Assembly: GCA_021234155.1 (NCBI GenBank)
Contig: JAJEKV010000021.1
Span: 15,139,563-15,203,562 of the forward strand
Length of the DNA: 64,000 bases
DNA from: Isoetes taiwanensis
Taxonomy: Eukaryota; Streptophyta; Lycopodiopsida; Isoetales; Isoetaceae
Direction of reading: 5' to 3'
Shown here: in pieces, positions 25,091 to 37,241 of the stretch
How the letters are laid out: each line of letters opens with the position of its first letter
Numbering within the stretch: position 1 is the stretch's first letter
Translations under genes and position numbers: made by a program
The notes under the pieces: generated by a model
Seen by the model: the letters and a program-made list of their open reading frames with translations, nothing else
Databases searched by the model: none
What the model was told of the DNA's origin: nothing

Positions 25091-26975
25091 TGGCTGGGTG
25101 CCTCAGTGGCTATTGGGTTAAAAATTCGCCATTTTGTTTGTATAACAAGATTCCGCTTTCATTTACTGAGTCTTTAAATTGAAACCTTGTGGCTACATTG
25201 AGGGATAAGCAATTCACCAGCCTAACTCGCTTCTTCATGTCTATCCTCAAAGGCATTTTCATGATTTATTCTCGTTTTTCCGCCAATGAGCATCTCAACC
25301 CATGTAGATCCTCAATTGTTTGTTAAAGAATGCAAAGAAGTCCACAAATAAATAATTTTACCCAGTAAATTTTAAAAATGAACCCTAATTTGTGATGTCT
25401 TATGTTGTATTGCCGTACCAAAACATTTAGGGCTAATTCAAAGTATTCAATACGACAAAAGAGTTGGACATACATTTGGTGTAAATGAACTCGACAAATT
25501 TCCGCCTATACTTTTTTTTTTCAAAAGCTTTTCACCTGCTGAACGCCTATCACCTATAGATTCTTAAATTTGAGTTAATGCACTATGAGCCTAATGACTG
25601 TGGAGATCCTGCCAGTGGAATAAGTTTTGTTTCTGTGGTAGAAATATATTTGTTGGGAGATTTTTTCCACTCAACGAAGCGGTCCTTAAAATTTTCGCAC
25701 TCATCGAGAATAAAAAATAAGGACTTCTTGAGTTTCTGAGCATAACTGTGAAGGTGGGATGTAGCTGATTCCATTTGGCCGCGGGCCATGGCTCGAACGT
25801 AGCGTAACCCATAAGGAAAATCTCCAAGTAAAAAAGTAGTGGAACATTTATCATAAGTTTAAAATCGGGAAGATAAATTATATGGATGAAAAAATGCCAT
25901 CAAAGGTTAAGAACAACTGGCCCAGATTTTAAGTAAATATAAACGATGGCGACATCCCAAGTACTTCTGTCTCTATTATTCCGCTACTTTCTCCCTCGCT
26001 TTTCTTTGTTACCATAAAGGCCCCTAATCAAAGAATTAGAGCGTGAGAGTCACTACCGCCTACCTGGCCATGGCTACCGCTCACCTTCCTCTATAGTCAA
26101 TAGGGATGTCAGTCCCGCTTTACGCAGTTTGGCGGCGCCATTTCCGCTTCACTTCCTATAGCCGACATGTCAGCCTCAAGCTTCACGGCTTATGGCGCTC
26201 CTCGCTTCACGCCTCCCTTTACAGTGATGCCGGGCCTCGCTTTGATTCGGATTATCACAGAAAGCAAAGGCACGGGCCAAGAAATCAACTTCTCTTTCTC
26301 GCTTGGATCGGGGAGGAAGCATTCAAGGCAATTCGCCTTAGTGCCCCGCTTAAGCTGAAAATTTTAAATTGCCGGGAGAGGCCAAGAGCGCATCTTAATA
26401 TTTCATCATGGTGGCTAGATCTCGCACTCTGATTTAAGAAAAGGTCAAGGCGCTGGTCTCTATTTGGTGGCCGATTTTCGCTTCCCAAATAGAAGCTTAA
26501 TAGACCCGGCCCTTTCTCACAGACTTCTATATTAGGAAGAGGATTTTACTGACGTACCGTGATGAAGGCTGTCCCATTCAATACTTCCATGATCATTTGT
26601 ACATGCCGAATCTAGCAGCTCCTCTACCTACCATGTTGTTCCTCGTGAATCGAACTTGTGTTCTTATCCAGCTTCTACTGATTAGATGCGATGTACTTTG
26701 AGATTTTGTCCAAATCGTGGTAAGTCCAAATCGCTTGTTTTTCATTGCTTAGCTTTTTCTTAAAAACTCTTTTCTAAATTGTTTGTTTTGATCTGTGACA
26801 ATGCATGTCTCTTAATAGGCAGGATTACGAAGGCAACATCGCGTACATATTATTTTGCCAAAAGACAAATCCTTCGCGAGAATCCCTCGTATGCTCAAAG
26901 CATCTTCAGTTCGTATCAACTGCTAATGAGGTGGAGCCAGATGGGGAGTACCATTTCGATCTGAGATACTTATGA
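25090..26975 (+). repeat. Module B, copy 1
   Basis: This ~1.9 kb segment is repeated at 27,060-28,990. Matching blocks include GATAACAAGATTC-like, CCAATGAGCATC, AGTTGGACATACATTTGGTG, TCACCTATAGA.T, GGTTAAGAACAAC and ATGAGGTGGAGCC. It lacks the 3' trailer seen in copy 2 and stops where the next minisatellite begins. Frames up to 108 codons occur but are not conserved between copies. Confidence 0.85.
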
Positions 26976-27060
26976 GTTTCGCCTGGTGGCATGTTGGGAG
27001 CTTCATCGCAGTACAGTTTGAGCCACTTTGGCATGTTGGTGCCTAGGTGGCATCCGCCAA
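26976..27060 (-). repeat. Short reverse minisatellite block M4
   Basis: A few reverse-oriented units (GGCATGTTGGGAGC, TTTGAGCCACTTTGGCATG) lead into module B copy 2, exactly as M3 leads into copy 1. The minisatellite tail is therefore part of the duplicated B unit. Confidence 0.85.
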
Positions 27061-29135
27061 AATTCGCTGGTGCCTAGTGGCTATTGCTGTACTCAACATT
27101 TTGTTCAGATAACAAGATTCTCGGGCTTCATTCATCGGAGTTCAAAACTTGAACCTTACTACATCGAGAGGGATAAAGCACCACCAGCCCAACTTGTTTC
27201 TTCCATGTATTCATCCTAAAGGGGCATTCTTCAGACGCATTCTCCGTTTTCCGGCCAATGAGCATCCAACCTTGGGAGGTAGATCCTCAATCGCTTAAGT
27301 TTAAAGAATGCAAAGAAGTCCATATGTGGTCAGGCTGTAATCTTATCTAGTAATTTTCTTAAAATAATCCCATCGGTATGTCTTATGTTGCATTGCTTCA
27401 CTGCTAAAAATTAAAATACACGAGGTACAATTCAAAGTATTCAATAATGACAAAAGAGTTGGACATACATTTGGTGCAAATGAACTCCGACAAATTCCTC
27501 GGGTCATACTTTTTTTCAAAAGCTTTTCACCCATTGACTTCAAAAGATCACCTATAGACTTAAATTTGAGTTTAATGCACTTCCATGAGCCTAATGATCA
27601 GTGAGGATCCGCTTAGGGAATGTTTTGGCTTTGTAGAAATATATTTGCCGAGATTTCCACTTCAACGAAGTTTGTTCCTTTAAAAATTTCGCACCTTACT
27701 GAGAATAAAAAAAAAAAATAAGGACTTCTTTGATTTATACAACCAGAAGGTATAAAATAAGACGCCCCAAAATGCATTTTGGCTATGGCCATATGGCTTG
27801 GAACGTGAAGTGTAACTCCATAGTGGGAAAATCTCCCCAAGCAATAAAAGTAGGTGTGGGGAACATTTATCAAGTAAGTTTAAAATTGAAGATGTAAATT
27901 ATATGTGGATGAAAATGCCACTGGGAAGGTTAAGAACAACGGTCCGTGATTTGCAATATAAACGCCGGATGGTGATCCTGCATTCTTTGTTCTATTATTC
28001 CCTCATGCATTTCTTCCTGCTTTTGTTACCAGCGTCCCAATCGAAGAATTAGAAGGGAGGAAGCCGCCTACTTTGCTTCACTCGGGCTTGGCGGTTCTCG
28101 CTTCATGCTTCTCCTATAGCCGATGCCGCCCGCTCAATAGCCATATGGCTTCAAGCTCTGGTTTTCCTATAGCCGATGTCATCAAGCTCACTCTGGCTAT
28201 GAAGGGGCTTCGCCTACAAATTTACAGGTGATGCCATCATTCTGATTCTACTTTATCATTGTGGAGGCATGACTCTGTATGGAGAATCAACTTCTCACCA
28301 GATCAGAGAGCTATCCAAGGCAATCACCTTGAGTTCCTGCTTTCGCTGGTGTACCTAAATCTCGTCGAGAGGACAAGATAGCAGCATCTTCATTGCCCCA
28401 CCATATATAGATCTCCCGACGGCGCGATTTCAAGAAGGTTGGGGTCATACCGGGTCTCTCATTTTAGGCTTCATTTCTCGCTTCCAAATAGCTTAATAGA
28501 CTGCCGTCCTTTCTCACAGATTTCCTATGGCTAGAAGAGGAGCTACTGGACAAATTCTGATGAAGGTCAGTCTCCATTCAATATCATCTGCGATCATTTT
28601 GTATATTATGTTGACCTAAGAAGCTCTTAAATATACTATGTTGTTCTCCTCGCAAATCGAACTTGTGTGTTCTTATCCGTGATTAGATGGATGTTCTTCG
28701 AGGACTTGTCCAAATCGTAAGTCCAAATCAGTTTGTTTTTCATCATTAGCTTTTCTAAAAATCCTTTCTAAATTGTTTGTTTTGATCTAGACACGATGTT
28801 CCATTAGGCGCAGGATTACTTTAAGGTACATATGTGGCTATTATTATTTTTGCTAAAAGACAAACTTCTATGCATAAACTCGCGAGACAACCTCAGATGC
28901 TCAAAGCATTCGTGTCATCAATCAAGCAATGAGGTGGAGCCGTGATTTGGGAGCAATTCATCCTCTCGACCATAATTTTACTTATGAGTTTTGTCACTTC
29001 CTTCATATTGTTTAGATGTTGTATTTGAGTGGGTGGTTTTGCTCGTGGACATTCTCTTCCACCGAAAGTTGTTATTAGTCCCCATTGTACTCAGAATTTC
29101 TTGATGAATAAAGGCTCAGTCCTTCAAAAAAAAAA
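27061..29135 (+). mobile_element. Module B, copy 2, with retroelement-like 3' end
   Basis: This is the direct duplicate of 25,090-26,975, followed by ~145 bp of unique trailer (28,990-29,135). The trailer contains TTCCACCGAAAGTTG, an AATAAA at 29,107-29,112, and a terminal run of ten A at 29,126-29,135. An AATAAA followed by poly(A) at the edge of a repeat is typical of non-LTR retroelements or their non-autonomous derivatives. I found no reverse transcriptase or endonuclease motif inside, so it would be non-autonomous or too decayed to recognise. Confidence 0.6.
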
Positions 29136-30709
29136 CATTTGTATGTTTTAGACATTTTATGTTTTTAATGATGTTACAGTTGGCAATGCTAGCTGCACAG
29201 ACAAATTAACTATGCTACAGACAAATGAAGTCATCACTCAGCTTATATGAGTAATGTTGTTTTCAAATTATATTAAATACCTGCTATATGAGTAATAACA
29301 AAGGTTTTCAAATTATATTAATCATCTCTTACAAGATCCTTCACCTAATTTAATTATTCCGTGAACCCTTTAACCATTATCAATTATGAGTTTTAATGAT
29401 TTACTGAATTCCAATTGGAGAAACTTTGTGATAGTTGGCTTGTGGTCCTGTTGTCTATATCTTTCTTATTACTCCATTGAATGTTTCAATGTAATGTTAA
29501 AATTTAGATTGCAATCTATCAATATTTGTCTTAATTTTGGTTTGATTCTAAAGCCTTTCTTAAAAGGTCAGGATTCATTTTGTTTTGTGTTTCTTGTATT
29601 CAAATGTTAAGGTTTTCATATTTTGCGTGTGATTGAAATTCATCACTAGGCATACGGTGAAAAAAGTAGAAGTCAAGTGGCTTTTTTTTAAAGAATTGGT
29701 GCCACGGTCAAGGTTTGATTAGCTAAAAGATATCCATGCATAAAAGAATGAGTGCCACGCGGTCGTAAATTTGATTGCTTAAAAGATGTCCACGCGGAAC
29801 CAAACAGGTTGTTTTTGTAAACTTTAAAAAAGTCCACTCGATATTTTATTTTAATTTTCTTGCAAAAACAACACTTTGGAAACAAATCCACTTAAAAAAT
29901 AACGTGTCTACTTTTTAATAGCTAAGCATAATATCGAGGGAAAACAATGTTTAAAAATAGCAATTATTTTAGATGCTACATGTGGATTTCTTTAAAACTA
30001 TGTATCTTTCTCTAGAAAAAAATGACAACTTTTAAAGCTACAAGTAGAGTGAGAAAAAAAACAAAACGTGACAGCAAAAAAGAAAAAAACATCCTGGCTC
30101 TTTTTACTTCTTTATGTGTGTGGTAATAATGTGAAATTCACGCACATGTAATTTTAAAAACAATGCATGACTTCAAAAAAACAATGTTGACAAAAAAAAG
30201 AACTACACGAGAAAAAAACCGGAGCAAAAACAAGAGGACAAAAGGACACGCTTGACAAAAATCACAAAACTATGTCAATAATTTTTCCTACGCTGCGGAT
30301 TTTTCTTCCAAAAGACCACTGCGGGAAAAATTCTCTCGCTAAAAACCACCTGCCTCTTTGTGCAAATCCCGGGATAAATCCGCCACGTGGACTTTTGGGG
30401 CCATTTTGGTGTTGTTTCTTTGGCATAAAACAACACTTCCGCAGATAACTAAAAACAACTTTGGACCAAAAACTTGGGTCAAGTGATAACTAAATAATAG
30501 ATGGGAAAAGAATGCAAGGTTGTTTGAAGGGAACTAATCACTTCCTCGGACAACCATGCATAAGACGCCTCAATACCTGAGTGTTGGGGAGAAAGTTACC
30601 CTCAAGAATTGTGTCTATAACTTGATAATAATTACTTTTACGTGACGGTGTAGATTAAGGAATAAGGGGTGAATATGCCTATCCAATGTACTCTCTCAAG
30701 GTTCAAGTC
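29136..30709. other. AT-rich gene-free stretch with a 53-bp tandem duplication
   Basis: A phrase starting TGCCACGGTCAAGGTTTGAT (29,699) is repeated with changes at 29,752 (both run through a TAAAAGAT.TCCA block). Otherwise A-rich, with many A homopolymers between 29,880 and 30,260. No gene was seen. Confidence 0.5.
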
Positions 30710-30960
30710 ACCCCCGTGAATAATATGCACCCAACCAAAGGGGGTTTAAGGGGGATTTAATTTGTACCGTGGCTGGACCCAATGGTTGTGTTAATTAATG
30801 TCAATGGTAGTTATGTGTTGGTTGTTAATGTCAATGGTTATGTAAGTTGGTTGTTGGCGTGTTGGGGATTTAATTTTATATGTTGATGTCAATAGTTCAG
30901 GTTGCAAAAAAAAAAAATTTGGCCCCCGCCGATGTGACAAAAAAATTTTGGGACCAAACC
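30710..30960 (+). mobile_element. Solo arm related to the 2-kb foldback element
   Basis: This matches the right arm at 2,361-2,515: CCCCCGTGAATAATATGCACCC, AACCAAAGGGGGTTTAAG, then a TGTGTTAAT..ATGT.AATGGTAGTTATGTGTTG block. The last block is partly repeated in tandem here. No left arm was found in the preceding 1 kb, so the element is truncated or rearranged. Confidence 0.65.
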
Positions 30961-31332
30961 AAAAACTAGGACCCATTTGAGGCTTTCTATCACCGTGAAT
31001 CAACTCAACAAATAGGAACATAAGTAAAAGTTACCATAAAGATAGAGCAAGATTGATCCCATTATTCCTCGAAAAGTCATGTTTGCAAGACCCATACACA
31101 AACATTTTCTTAACCTGAATTTAATCCGCCACTTTGGCCTCCATGACTTTGCGGGTGAGAAACCAAAGTGGAAACTTTTCGCTTTGTTAGCACAAGGATC
31201 TAGGAAGCCTTGGAATTTGTAACTCCACTCAAAATCTAAAAATGCATGGCAATTTTGCAAGTTTCCATTCTAATGAGCCATAAAACAATATCCACAAATG
31301 CTAATCCTCAGATTAATCAACTCCGGTTACCA

Positions 31333-31757
31333 AACCCGCCGAAAAAATTGCCGCTTCAGCATAGATAACTTTAAATCCAACATATTCATATCATACACTC
31401 ATCAAAAGATCTCCTGAGAGAGCTTCTTTCCAACGCTAATAAAAATCATCTGAAACAAAGCCTCGATCAAAACTTTAGCGATAAGAAATGTGTTGTTCTA
31501 CGAGGAAACTGCACTACGCGCCTCTTCAAGCCCTTCTTCATGTGCCCAACCCGGCTGAAAAATTGTTGTTTTAGCATACATAACTTTAACCAAACATATC
31601 CATATCATACACTCATCAAAAAGATCTCTCGAGAGAGCTCTAACGAATAAAAATCATCCAAAACAGAGTTCGATCAAAAGTTATGATAAGAAACGGTTAA
31701 TGCATGGGAACCGCACTACATGCTACTTCGTTGAAGCCTTCTATGTGCTCCATTATG
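31333..31757 (+). repeat. ~215-bp tandem duplication
   Basis: Two adjacent copies (31,333-31,549 and 31,550-31,757) share ATAACTTTAA, CATATCATACACTCATCA, AAAGATCTC, GAGAGAGCT and AATAAAAATCATC in order. Divergence is moderate. It is non-coding. Confidence 0.85.
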
Positions 31758-34700
31758 CACCAATACTACACACAAAAGAGGGCTTTTGCCGCGGAGCCAT
31801 TGGTTGTTGACCATTATAACTGCCACCTACGTAAAAGCGGCTATTGTGAGCCTGGTTGTTGACCATCGAAAAAAAAAAAGGCCAAAATCAATGGCTCGTA
31901 AATGGTGCACTCTAGATGTATGCATTAGTACATCCAATTTGAATACATCATGAAATCATAGGGAAACTTTAGTGAAAAGCTAATAAAACAATAAAAGAAA
32001 CCCCCGCTATTATGCGCTACATAATACATTTCAAGCATGCTCCACTTCGAAAAGAAAAACCGTTCGCCAGAAGGTTGGCTCATGCCCATTTTGGAGCAAG
32101 TTCTCCTTATTGCAAATGGAAATCAATAACGACATTGCCACACAACTGATGGAGCTTGGCCGTTGCATGTACAAAACCATTACTCTATATCGCTCTTAAT
32201 CGATGAAGTTCCGTGATTAAACTTCAGAGCCATATGCTTAAGGTCCTTGAGTTTTGACAGCCATTCAAAACCCTTACAATTCAAATTTTGGGTTAAAGAA
32301 GGTGTTCCTATAATGCAAATGTAAGATGCTGATGCACCAAGTTTGATCCTTCCAATGGATATGAAATGGAGAGAAGAGATAAAGATGGTAGGGTAATGAT
32401 CTCCCGGCGCAGCTCTTTGCCACTCCTTACCATCTGCCAGAACATGAAGCATTGATGAGGGTCCAGACAATTTATTGGTTATTGGCAAGACCTTTTACAG
32501 TCAACCAATACTTAGTGAAGCAAAGAAACATTCTTTACGCATGTGAGATTATATATTGGGAGAAAGTATGCAGGCATCATGAACATCGATGGAGGAGGAC
32601 CCTTGAAAGATTTCCTTTCACCCCTAGATGGGAGAAGATCCCTAGAACAAGTTGGAGTCTCAATTGCTGGCACCTCTCAAAAAGAGCTCCTACTTAATTG
32701 GCATGTTGGTAGCAAGTCTAGTAGGCCCTCAATGGCATGGTCACTGTGATTGGTCACGCCACAGAGGATGTACAGCGGGTATTTTGTTCCTCATTAAACC
32801 CGCAATCCAGATATATATTCAGTCTGGTTAAAGTGAGGTTAGATGTGCACCTCTACCAAGGATGATGATGTAAACCCTAATTAGAACTATTGATCATTCA
32901 ATATCGGGCCCAAAATGGAATATAAAAAGAAAGCTCAAGTAAAAAGGAGGTTTTATGAAAAAATTGTTGGAAGAAGACTTGGCTTGAATCCCTCCCGATC
33001 CTCAAGGAAAGAAAAGTAAGTTGTATTCTTTGGTCCTGAATGCACCATCAAGGGAAAAGGCATCACATCCATATCGAAATTATGGGCGATTCCAAAGTAA
33101 TATGCAAAGAAAAGCTAAAGCATAATTTAAGTTTGGGATGATGCGAATTTTGACCATGACTCCGCTTTAACATGATTTCAATGTTGATTTCATGTCTATT
33201 TACTCAACAAGCCCATTAATGCTTAAGGTTTTTCCCTCTGACTCTACTTCGGGCGGTGGTTTTAATCTTGGATAGTAAAGAGGCAAAATTCCTTTTGTTT
33301 TTGTTCAAGTCCCATAGACTCAGGGATTGGTCTCAAAGGGACTCCATAAAGTTCAATTCTAGATCTGGGCCCCTAATTTTTAAAGAGATGTACTATCCAG
33401 ATATTTTGTTTAAGGGACTTGAATTTATTCCTTGATGCTGCCAAATGTATGAGCACTACTTCATACCGACTCATGCACTATACTTGCTTCTGCATTGAGC
33501 ATCCCATCTTTTTATGAATGGACAAGCTGGTCTCATTGCTTTGGAATATGTTTAACCCTAATAAATTGTACAACCAATTGCACTTAAAATGTCATATCTC
33601 TCAAATTAATTGCATGTGAGCTTCTACTATTGTGATATCAAACTAGCTTCTGACTTTGTCAAACACTACCCTTAAAATACCTCAAACTTCTCAAACTCAA
33701 ATTAAATTAGGCCGCCTTTATGAATTATACATAGTCTACTTTCTTCATCTTGGCTGGGCGCTGTCTCCAAGTTCAAGCCGACTTCTTTAAGCTTTTAAAA
33801 ATTGTTTAAACATATTGTAATAACTCAATTTCGCTCATGATATTGGCCATAACAAGAATTTCGCCATAAATTCCTAATTGACCCAGATGGATTACTTTCC
33901 ATCGCTATATTATTTTGGCCGAAACCGCCGCTTCTTTATTTGAAAATTTAATATTCCCTTTATTTTTCTTTTTTAGGTAATTTCGTGTTTATGGAGCTCG
34001 TGGCGTTTACAAAGATCGCTATAACTTCCTTTGGCAGATAACTTTACTACGATTCCCGGTCCATAGATACGGCTTGTTCCTAGTGCTTCATCAACCGTAG
34101 CTTCCTCGGTAAAATAGCCGTAAGTATGTTGAATGCAAATAAAGAAAGGTAACGGCCTTATTTGAGCTTAATCTATCATATACCGGGCTTACTTCGCCTC
34201 CATCCCTAGTTCGCTTCCATCCCTAGCTCGATGCCTAATCTCCGGTTTTTTATTTTTTCTTTTCCGGATGTAGTTTTCAGTGATCTTCCCACCATTATCC
34301 AAGTTAGCGGAAGAGGGATTATAATGCTTCGGCATCTATACATGATCCTATTTGCCGTGTACGCAGGTTCCCTTGCAATTTCCTATTGCTCTTATTTCAT
34401 ATGTACAATATACCGCCAATCGTGGTTGCCTGAATGAAAGCGTAACATTTGCATCCCGTACCAAGCCTAATTTCTCCTAACAGCCTCCCCGCGAAAAAGG
34501 CAACCCAAGAAATCCATCAGAACTCCATTCCTTTATCATTTCTATTCTACAACATGGTCTTTCCATTGGTACTAATACCAAGCCTCGCTCTACAAACAAT
34601 GGAATCTTTAGTAACTTCTTTGATTTTTTCGGGCAATACGGGCTAACAAAAACAAGTAAAATTTCTGGCCTGAGGGCTTTGCATGAATGGGCACACAACA

Positions 34701-36255
34701 GTGAATGTTTCGGGGATAAACAGGGAATGAGTTTCAAGCCTAGTATTCTTTAGAAATTTCGTGCTTCGTATGAATGGGCCATACAAAATGGGAACAGTTA
34801 CTTTGTTTTATGTAAATCATCTACTTACATCGAAGTTCATCCATCACCGTGGAGTCGCGGATTTTCGAAGAACGGTAGTCCCAAGTCCAACAATAAGAAT
34901 GTAAGCTTAAAACCTTGTTTGAAAAATAAATATAAGTTGCCATCCGGCCGCTAGAAATGGCTTAAAAATCCTCTTTCTCGCTTTAGCCAAACCGTACTTC
35001 GCCCAAGAATCAAATCTCAAAAATAAGACCTGTACTTAATCAAAACGCTTTCACGCTTAGTGCAGCCTACCAGTGGTTTCCAAACGCAAGAACGGTAGCA
35101 GATTCCATGCAGAGCGCAAACCGGGCCGAAGCATTGGCCGTCGGCTTAATTTTAAACCCTCGAATCCGCCGGTTTACCAGCACATATCTATTTTGTTTCT
35201 TTTGCTTTCCTCTTTTTCTTAGCTTGAAATATAAATGTTAATGGAACGTCAGCGGTCAAATTTAACTTTATCAATTCCAGCATGAAGCAAAGACGACCTT
35301 TCTATATTGTCATCGTTTTGGCAACTGGAAGACTATATTTTCGGCGACTTATAAAGATATATCAAAGATGCATATTGAAGTTTTTCTCAACCCGAACATA
35401 ATGAGGCTTTTCACTATCAACTTAGCATCACGATACACACCAAGATATACGCAACCTGCGTACTTAGTAGATTTCGATCTATCAACTTAGGCACTATGGT
35501 ATTACTAGTATTAGCTGCCGAATTGATGACCATGATCAAGCTGGTTTCGCGCGATTGCATCATATTCAAATAATCGGTAATATGACCAATGTAGCAATTC
35601 ATGTATGCTCCCTTAAGAGATGTTCAGAATCTAGCAACATATCAATTTAAAAGTAAAATAAGAGAGATAATGACACAACTCCAACTCAATCCAGCCTTGA
35701 GATCACATGCAACTTATAAGAACGTTACTTTAAACTATATAATTCATCCTTTTGTATGCTCGAAGGTAGTGGTACTGGATAAAGCAGACATGAAAAAGAA
35801 TGTTATAGAATAGAGGCGGTTGAAACGCAGACATAAAGACAGGAAAGTAAAAGATAAGCTATGAACATGGAACAAAATGGAGGTTTTAAAATAATCATGA
35901 GGAGACATGAGAGACACATCTGAAACAACCAGGCACGTCTGGATTCATCTTCACGTAGGGAATCATACGATAGATCAGTTGTTGCACATCATTGTTATAA
36001 AAAAGTATCAGCTGTGAATTCAAGAAATTCGTGATCGAACGACTAAAGGATATGCCACATCAGAATAAATTAAACGTGGATAGGCTAGAATTGCAAAATG
36101 CATAAATTGAACAAAAAAAAGGACGAATATTTATATGCCATTGGCCTTAGAGAGCGCTTTGGAGGAGGATTGTGTAGGGCCATGAGCCCTTGCTTCACAT
36201 CACGTTTATTAGGCCATTGAAATTTAACTCCAGATCTGAACCGTTCATATTATGC
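31758..36255. other. Long stretch without a recognised gene
   Basis: The longest frame is a minus-strand one of 102 codons (32,180-32,488), with plus-strand frames of 81 and 68 codons at 32,452-32,749. None has a motif I know or a matching neighbouring exon. A short phrase (GGTTGTTGACCAT) is doubled near 31,800 and 31,855. The rest is unremarkable. Confidence 0.4.
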
Positions 36256-36620
36256 CACGTGTCTGTATGCTAGCGAACCGGAATTTTTGACCTGCGGCGC
36301 TTTTAAGAAGTGCGCCGGACGTGCAGAGTAGTAAATTACCGGTTCAAATTTTGCTAACGGCAAGTTTTTTCCTCTCCCCACGTGCATTGGAGGGTGGATC
36401 TGCGTTTATTCGCCGCTGTCAATATCCCAACGTTTATTTGTCCTTATCTGGAGCTTCTGACGGCTCGATCTTTCTCCGCTTTTTTCTTCTACCATCAGGG
36501 CTGTCCAACACACGTGCCTGCATGTCTGCAGTTTTACCATGGTTCGAAACGCAAAGAAGGTAAATAAATACGAGCGTTGTGATTGGCTCATAATTTCGCT
36601 ACGTGGAAGCTTATGATTGG
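36256..36620 (+). promoter_or_regulatory. Likely RopGEF promoter with three G-boxes and two CCAAT boxes
   Basis: CACGTG occurs at 36,256-36,261, 36,379-36,384 and 36,511-36,516. A further TACGTGG is at 36,600. Inverted CCAAT boxes (ATTGG) are at 36,582-36,586 and 36,616-36,620. A TAAATAAATA stretch at 36,561-36,570 could act as the TATA element. The cluster sits 0.6-1 kb before the RopGEF start codon and nowhere else nearby, leaving room for a long 5' UTR. G-boxes are bound by plant bHLH and bZIP factors. Assignment to this gene is inference from position. Confidence 0.45.
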
Positions 36621-37241
36621 TCCGTCAGCTAGTTCGTGTTAACTAGAGAAAAAAACAGGGCCTTTTCTGGAGAGCTTGAAATCTACCGGAGCTATGGAGT
36701 TGGAGCTTGGACAAAGACTGCGGCTTGGATTTGGGTCAGTTCTGTCGCTGTAGGTTTTGTAGAACACGAGGCTCTTGCATTGTTTCAAGGCATGTACATT
36801 TTGAACCTTCTTTTTGCTGATCTCGTTGCACCTGCGGGATAATATTACAAATCAAATAAGCTCTGGAAGCGTGATTGGAAAGGGATTTTTGCACAGCCAG
36901 GCCTTTTCAGCTTTTTCTGCCATGCCAATCCTTGCGTTTGTACGAAGCTATGGCGTTGGAAATGCCAGTTCTTACAGTCTATGACCTACTTTTCTCGTAA
37001 GCCCTGCTCCCGGCTGCGTGGCTTGTAGGCTTTCTAGGCTAGTCTCAGAAATGGGCAGGGCCGCGCGGAGATTCTGCATTAAGTTTATGATTCTCCGTTC
37101 AAAATCGTGCTAGTCTTAATTAGATTGCAGAAAGGACCAGAAGTTGGGTTGAACGAATCAGATCCAGATGACGAAAAAACCTCCTTCAATACTGTGTAGA
37201 TTAAGAGGGCAGTAATTTGATGCATACTATGTCCTGTATTC

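Noticed and set aside
36636-36842. 68-codon plus-strand frame as an extra RopGEF exon
   Set aside because: No similarity to RopGEF leaders, and no in-frame join to exon 1 is needed. More likely promoter or 5' UTR.
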